A DNA stretch of 64,000 nt from Eutreptiella sp. 'Long Island Sound 2002'. Its lineage: Eukaryota; Euglenozoa; Euglenophyceae; Eutreptiales; Eutreptiaceae. Position 1 is the first letter of the stretch. Each line of letters begins with the position of its first letter. The DNA is taken from the NCBI GenBank assembly GCA_964036045.1, contig OZ038381.1:155948352-156012351 (forward strand), given 5' to 3'. The notes beneath the pieces were generated by a model. The model was given only the letters and a program-made list of their open reading frames with translations. It was not told the DNA's origin and made no database searches. Below, one piece after another: positions 60,440 through 64,000 of this stretch. The translations under genes and the position numbers were made by a program.

Positions 60440-63055
60440 CATGGCCTTCTCCATCTCGATGATGCGCTTGGCCTCCTCGGTCTCCTCGGCGTCGCCATGG
60501 CTGGATATGTCCATCCACGCCTTGCCCGCGGGGTACGCCCAGCGACTGAGGCAATCTGCCACAGTGTTGTCCTTCCCCGGGACGTACACGACACTGAGGT
60601 CGAACTTGGCGAACGTCTCGTGCCATCGGGCCCTCCTAGCCGCTGGTCCTGAGGGGGTGTCGACATGCTCCTTGTGCCAGCTCTGTAGGGACTGGTGGTC
60701 CGTGGAAACCACCACCGGCTGCAGTCCGATGTGGCCAGACCACTTCCTGAGCGCACATACAATGGCGTATGTCTCCTCCTCCCTCGCGGTCCATGTTCGG
60801 CGTTGGCCCTCGGCCAGGATCCTGCTCCAAAACGCCACGGGAACATGAGTCCCGTCGTCCCGGACTTGCTCGAGGACTGCCCCCACGGCATAATCCGAGG
60901 CGTCTGTCCGTAGCAAGAATCCCTTGTCCGGGTCCACCAGGAACAGCCCCAACTGCCCCAGGATTCGCTCCTTCAGGCGGTTGAACGCATCCTCAGCCTC
61001 AGGGGTCCAGGCAAGCTTCTTCTTGCTCCCCTTCCGGCCATCAAACTTGCCCACTTGCAGCATCTTGTGCAGCGGCCCCGACAGTTCTGCATACATTCGG
61101 ACATAGCCCGAATAGTAGTTGCAGAACCCCATGAAGGATCGGAGGTCGCTGATGGTCTGGGGCTTTTCCCAGCGGTGCAGGGACGCCAGCTTCCCAGGCA
61201 TGGGACGGCGTTGCCCGTGACCAACCACGTGACCCGCGAACTCCACTTCCTTCACGAAGAGTGAGGCTTTGGTGGGCTTGCACACCATGTTGTGCTTGTC
61301 CAACTCGCTGAGCACTCGGCGCAGATCCTTCTCATGCGCGTCGATGAGCTCGTCCTCAGTCATGTTCTGCGTGCCGGACCCGATGATGATGTCATCCACG
61401 AAGGGATCGGCACAGTCCCGGACAGGACCGAGTAGGTCCTCCATCATGCGCTGGAAAGCGGCGTTGCCATTCTTGGCGCCCATAGGCACCACTTTCCACT
61501 GCATGGGCCCCAGCGGCGTTGACATCGCTGTGCTGGGCCTGGAGTCCGGGTGTAGCGGCATCTGGTGATAACCGTGTTTCAGGTCCAACACCGTGAAGAT
61601 CCGCTTTTTCTGTTGTTTTTGGAGGATGGAGTCGATCAGGGGAAGCGAGTACGAGTCGTGCTCGGTCTGCTCGTTCAAACCTCTGTAATCAACCACCAAC
61701 CTCCACTCGCCCTTCTCCTTCTTGGGCACGATGAAGGCTGGGCTGGCCCACTCACTGTCGGAGGGTTCGATCCATCCCCGCTCAATGAACTCGGCCAACA
61801 GCTTCTTCATGGCCTCGGCCCGATCGCCCTGGAGTTGGTACTCCCGATGACGATATATCTTGGGGTTCGGCTTCAGCTTGATCTTCGCTGTGCCAAACCT
61901 CCCACGATCCGGAGGGTTCTTGTTGGCGACGCCACTGAATAGCCGCGGATAGGCCTTGATCAGCCTCTCCTTCAGCTCGGCGACCTTCGGGTTCTCCTGG
62001 GCCTCTTCAGCCGCTTGCTTCGGTATCGATACAACCGACCGCACTGCGGTATAGGCCTCTTCCGGGTCCGAATCCGACTTCTCCTCGTCCGATATGCCGT
62101 CTTCATCGTCGTGGGGTGCACTTTCCACCGATAATCTTCGGAAATTTGCGGCGTCGGGCTGGTTACTGTCGCTATCGGCCCCCATTCTTGGAAAATCCCA
62201 CGTCGGCGGGTCCGACCCAACCGGACCATCGTATTGGTCCGCGATGTGATCCATGACCCTCGCCACGAACTCATCCTTCTCGTACTTGCCGGTGACCAAC
62301 ATCTTGTCATCCCACCAATGCGGGGATGTGACCATGGCCCGCCCCTTCTTGGCTGCCACACGGTCGTGCATCCCCATCCGCATGTAGTTGACGACGTTGT
62401 CGATCTCGGCGTGGGACAGGACGTCAATACCATCAATTGGCTGATCCGTCCCCTCCTTGGGCTCAAACATGACCTTCATGGGCACCGCCTCCACCCTACG
62501 GATGAATGCTTCATCACCCGTGGGCTGGGCTTGCGCCCCATCCACCAGGAAAGCCTTGGTACCCCACGCTTGACCCGGGGAGGGCATTGATACACCCTTG
62601 GCGTCGATGAACAACTCCTCCTCTGGCCCGAATGACATCTCGTTCAGGGTGATGGAGTCCAGCGTCGACTTGAGACCCTCCAGCGGACAGGGGGTGGATC
62701 CTATGCCGGTTATGACCAGGATCCCCTTCGCCCTATCCGCGACGATCTTCTCCACCGTACGTCTGGTATTGTCCGAGGAGCCATGCCAATACATGGGCCC
62801 CCACTCCTTCAAACCCCAATGCCTATGCCAGGCGGAGTCTCCTCGATGCCAATGCCTCCTACACTTCCGCAAAAGTGGGGCATCCCGGGAAGCGAAGACG
62901 TCCGTCTCGGGCGCTTCGGCTCCCAGCGTCTGGATCATCCTGGCATACACCTGCGGCGCCATTCCATACTCCGTGAGCTGAACTCCACGGTCTCCTCTGG
63001 ACTTGGCACCCACAGCTTGCACCGCTTGGACGATCCGATCCTCTTCCTCAGCATT
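60437..63055 (-). pseudogene. pol: gypsy-2 pol: degenerate methyltransferase-like region, RT, RNase H
   Basis: The same frame as the protease, entered through TGA 63056-63058. First comes a region equivalent to the methyltransferase-like domain of gypsy-1 (ETDVFASRDAPLLRKCRRHW, MYWHGSSDNTRRT, DRAKGILVITG), in which the NPPF motif is replaced by HGSS. After an acidic linker the RT has WRLVVDYRGLN, FTVLDLKHGYHQ, VPMGAKNGNAAFQ and DPFVDDII (catalytic), then the thumb. RNase H has LLRTDASDYAVG, REEETYAI and VSTDHQSL. The frame ends at a TAG at 60437-60439. Confidence 0.85.
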
Positions 63056-63826
63056 TCATTGGGATGATCCGCATGCATAGTCCGTGGACAGCCATGTAAG
63101 GCATTCATCATCCTCCCGGACCAGCGTTGCACGATGGGGAAGGGCTCCAATGGCGTTTGCCACCATGAAGTCATACCCCATGATCATATCCCAATCTGTA
63201 ATGTCGGCCACATAGAAGTTCCCGGATAGAGTGCTTCTCTTCGTAAAATCAGGGCGGTTCAAGCGCTTATGCTCCCAGAATTCCATACTGATAGTGGCCT
63301 CATGGGTACCACCACCCATGATCTCTCCATTGGCCACCTTCAGGCGCACCGGTCTACGGCTGGGCTGCAGGGATTCCTCCTTGAACAACCCTCTCCGGAC
63401 CAGGCTCACCTGGGCACCCGTATCCACCAGAACATCCACCACCAATTCCTCTTGTCCGCACCGTACACGCACCTTCAAGTGCAACTGCCGCTCGTCGCCA
63501 TGCGGTGTATGGACGACTCTCACGGCATGCAACTCTAGCACGTCCGGGTGCATCAGGACTTCGAGGGTATGATCACGGATGGTGTAGATCTTGGGTTGGT
63601 CTTGCCAGTCCACGGGGCTCTCCGTGGTCGCTCCTTCCTTCTTGCCATGTCCCGTACCCACATGTACTTCCCTTGGCAGGGCGCTCCAGGGGTTGGGAGT
63701 GGCAAAACTCAGTGGTTTTGGCTCTTCTGGAGCCTTCTCCGGCACCCGATGTGCCTTCGCTTTCTCTGGGATTCCACTGATTTCCGGAGGAGAGACCTCC
63801 GAGGTCCCACTCCCGTGGGGGCTCCT
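63056..63826 (-). CDS. pro: gypsy-2 aspartic protease
   Basis: A minus-strand frame in phase with the gag tail, separated from it by TAG 63827-63829; a GTG at 63743-63745 is the first alternative start but read-through from gag is more likely. Active site VDVLVDTGAQVSLV (canonical DTG) and a second hydrophobic-Gly strand (DWDMIMGYDFMV) define a retropepsin. It would mature the Gag-Pol precursor. It ends at TGA 63056-63058, after which the same frame leads into pol. Confidence 0.8.
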   Translation of the reverse strand, partial: RSPHGSGTSEVSPPEISGIPEKAKAHRVPEKAPEEPKPLSFATPNPWSALPREVHVGTGHGKKEGATTESPVDWQDQPKIYTIRDHTLEVLMHPDVLELHAVRVVHTPHGDERQLHLKVRVRCGQEELVVDVLVDTGAQVSLVRRGLFKEESLQPSRRPVRLKVANGEIMGGGTHEATISMEFWEHKRLNRPDFTKRSTLSGNFYVADITDWDMIMGYDFMVANAIGALPHRATLVREDDECLTWLSTDYACGSSQ

Positions 63827-64000
63827 CTAGACTTGACTTCCCGCAGCCCCTTCCGGCTGCGATCCGCCAGGACTTTGTCCACCACGTTGCTGGGCTTTGA
63901 GTTCCTCCAACGTCCTCAACATGTCCTCAGCAACTTCCTCGATCGACCTCACTCGTCGGTCTTGGCCAGGTCGACCACCATAGCCTCTTCCTCCGCCTTT
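63827..64000 (-). CDS. gag: gypsy-2 gag C-terminus (partial)
   Basis: Runs off the right edge of the window. The minus-strand frame shows a Gly/Arg-rich stretch (GGGRGYGGRPGQDRR) followed by a short helix and a Gln/Gly-rich end, stopping at TAG 63827-63829. An Arg/Gly-rich end parallels the Lys/Gly-rich tail of gypsy-1 gag and suits RNA binding. Confidence 0.6.
   Translation of the reverse strand, partial: KGGGRGYGGRPGQDRRVRSIEEVAEDMLRTLEELKAQQRGGQSPGGSQPEGAAGSQV

Larger units (their letters stand above)
58894..64000 (-). mobile_element. Ty3/gypsy retrotransposon (gypsy-2), right part
   Basis: A minus-strand element runs from the gag tail at the right window edge to the chromodomain; it continues at 38756-38883 beyond LINE-A. 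It has the same domain order as gypsy-1 but is clearly diverged. Disruptions: TAG between gag and protease (possibly functional), TGA between protease and pol, TAG after RNase H, a deletion with frame shift in the integrase, a further frame shift near 59440, and the LINE insertion. Confidence 0.85.

Noticed and set aside
1-64000. CRISPR array, riboswitch or bacterial operon signals
   Set aside because: No regularly spaced conserved repeats with unique spacers and no Shine-Dalgarno-organised gene clusters; the tandem repeats present lack spacers and the sequence is eukaryotic.

Overview
This window is a transposon-dense piece of a eukaryotic nuclear genome. It contains no prokaryotic operons, rRNA genes or CRISPR arrays. 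It does contain GT-AG introns, chromodomain-bearing Ty3/gypsy retrotransposons, a very large LINE, DNA transposons, tRNA-derived modules, minisatellites and telomere-like (CCCTAA/CCCTAG)n tracts. The GC-rich, repeat-laden elements, the methyltransferase-like domain in the gypsy pol genes and the TET/JBP-like dioxygenase inside a transposon suggest a protist or microalga (dinoflagellate, haptophyte or a similar lineage). The species cannot be fixed from the sequence alone.

Layout. 1-9.9 kb: mostly non-coding, with microsatellites, two short inverted-repeat elements (936-1668 and about 7078-7594), decayed minus-strand coding fragments (2751-5403, including a reverse-transcriptase motif A) and a UBA-like exon (8041-8331). 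9.99-19.5 kb: a decayed minus-strand transposase gene (pieces at 18361-19534, with a probable acidic C-terminal exon at 9987-10201) split by a 6,594-bp element at 10202-16795. That element has hAT-type ends, an exact 8-bp target duplication and its own 963-aa transposase. 20.76-34.28 kb: gypsy-1 on the plus strand (gag, UAG, protease, methyltransferase-like domain, RT, RNase H, integrase, chromodomain, 3' LTR 33806-34284). It is interrupted at 24558-28302 by a 5'-truncated LINE (LINE-B) flanked by a 105-bp duplication. 34.3-38.75 kb: no convincing gene.

38.76-64 kb is a three-level nest. Gypsy-2 lies on the minus strand, from the gag tail at the right edge to the chromodomain end at 38756. 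It is split inside its chromodomain by a 20-kb insertion flanked by a 52-bp duplication. That insertion is LINE-A (38884-58893, plus strand): ORF1, AP-endonuclease, RT, RNase H, zinc finger, then a Ulp1/C48-like cysteine-protease region and a long Pro/His/Arg-rich tail. LINE-A is itself split by a 6,857-bp DNA transposon (45274-52130) with 23-bp perfect terminal inverted repeats and a GTCC target duplication; removing it reconnects the LINE reading frame exactly.

The most interesting cargo is in this innermost transposon: a two-exon RNase-H-fold transposase candidate and a second multi-exon gene ending in a TET/JBP-like 2-oxoglutarate dioxygenase domain. Its introns and subterminal regions are filled with one short motif, GTTCAACCG. 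Most retroelement genes here carry stops or frameshifts and are fossils. The UAG between gag and protease is present in both gypsy elements and looks like a conserved read-through site.
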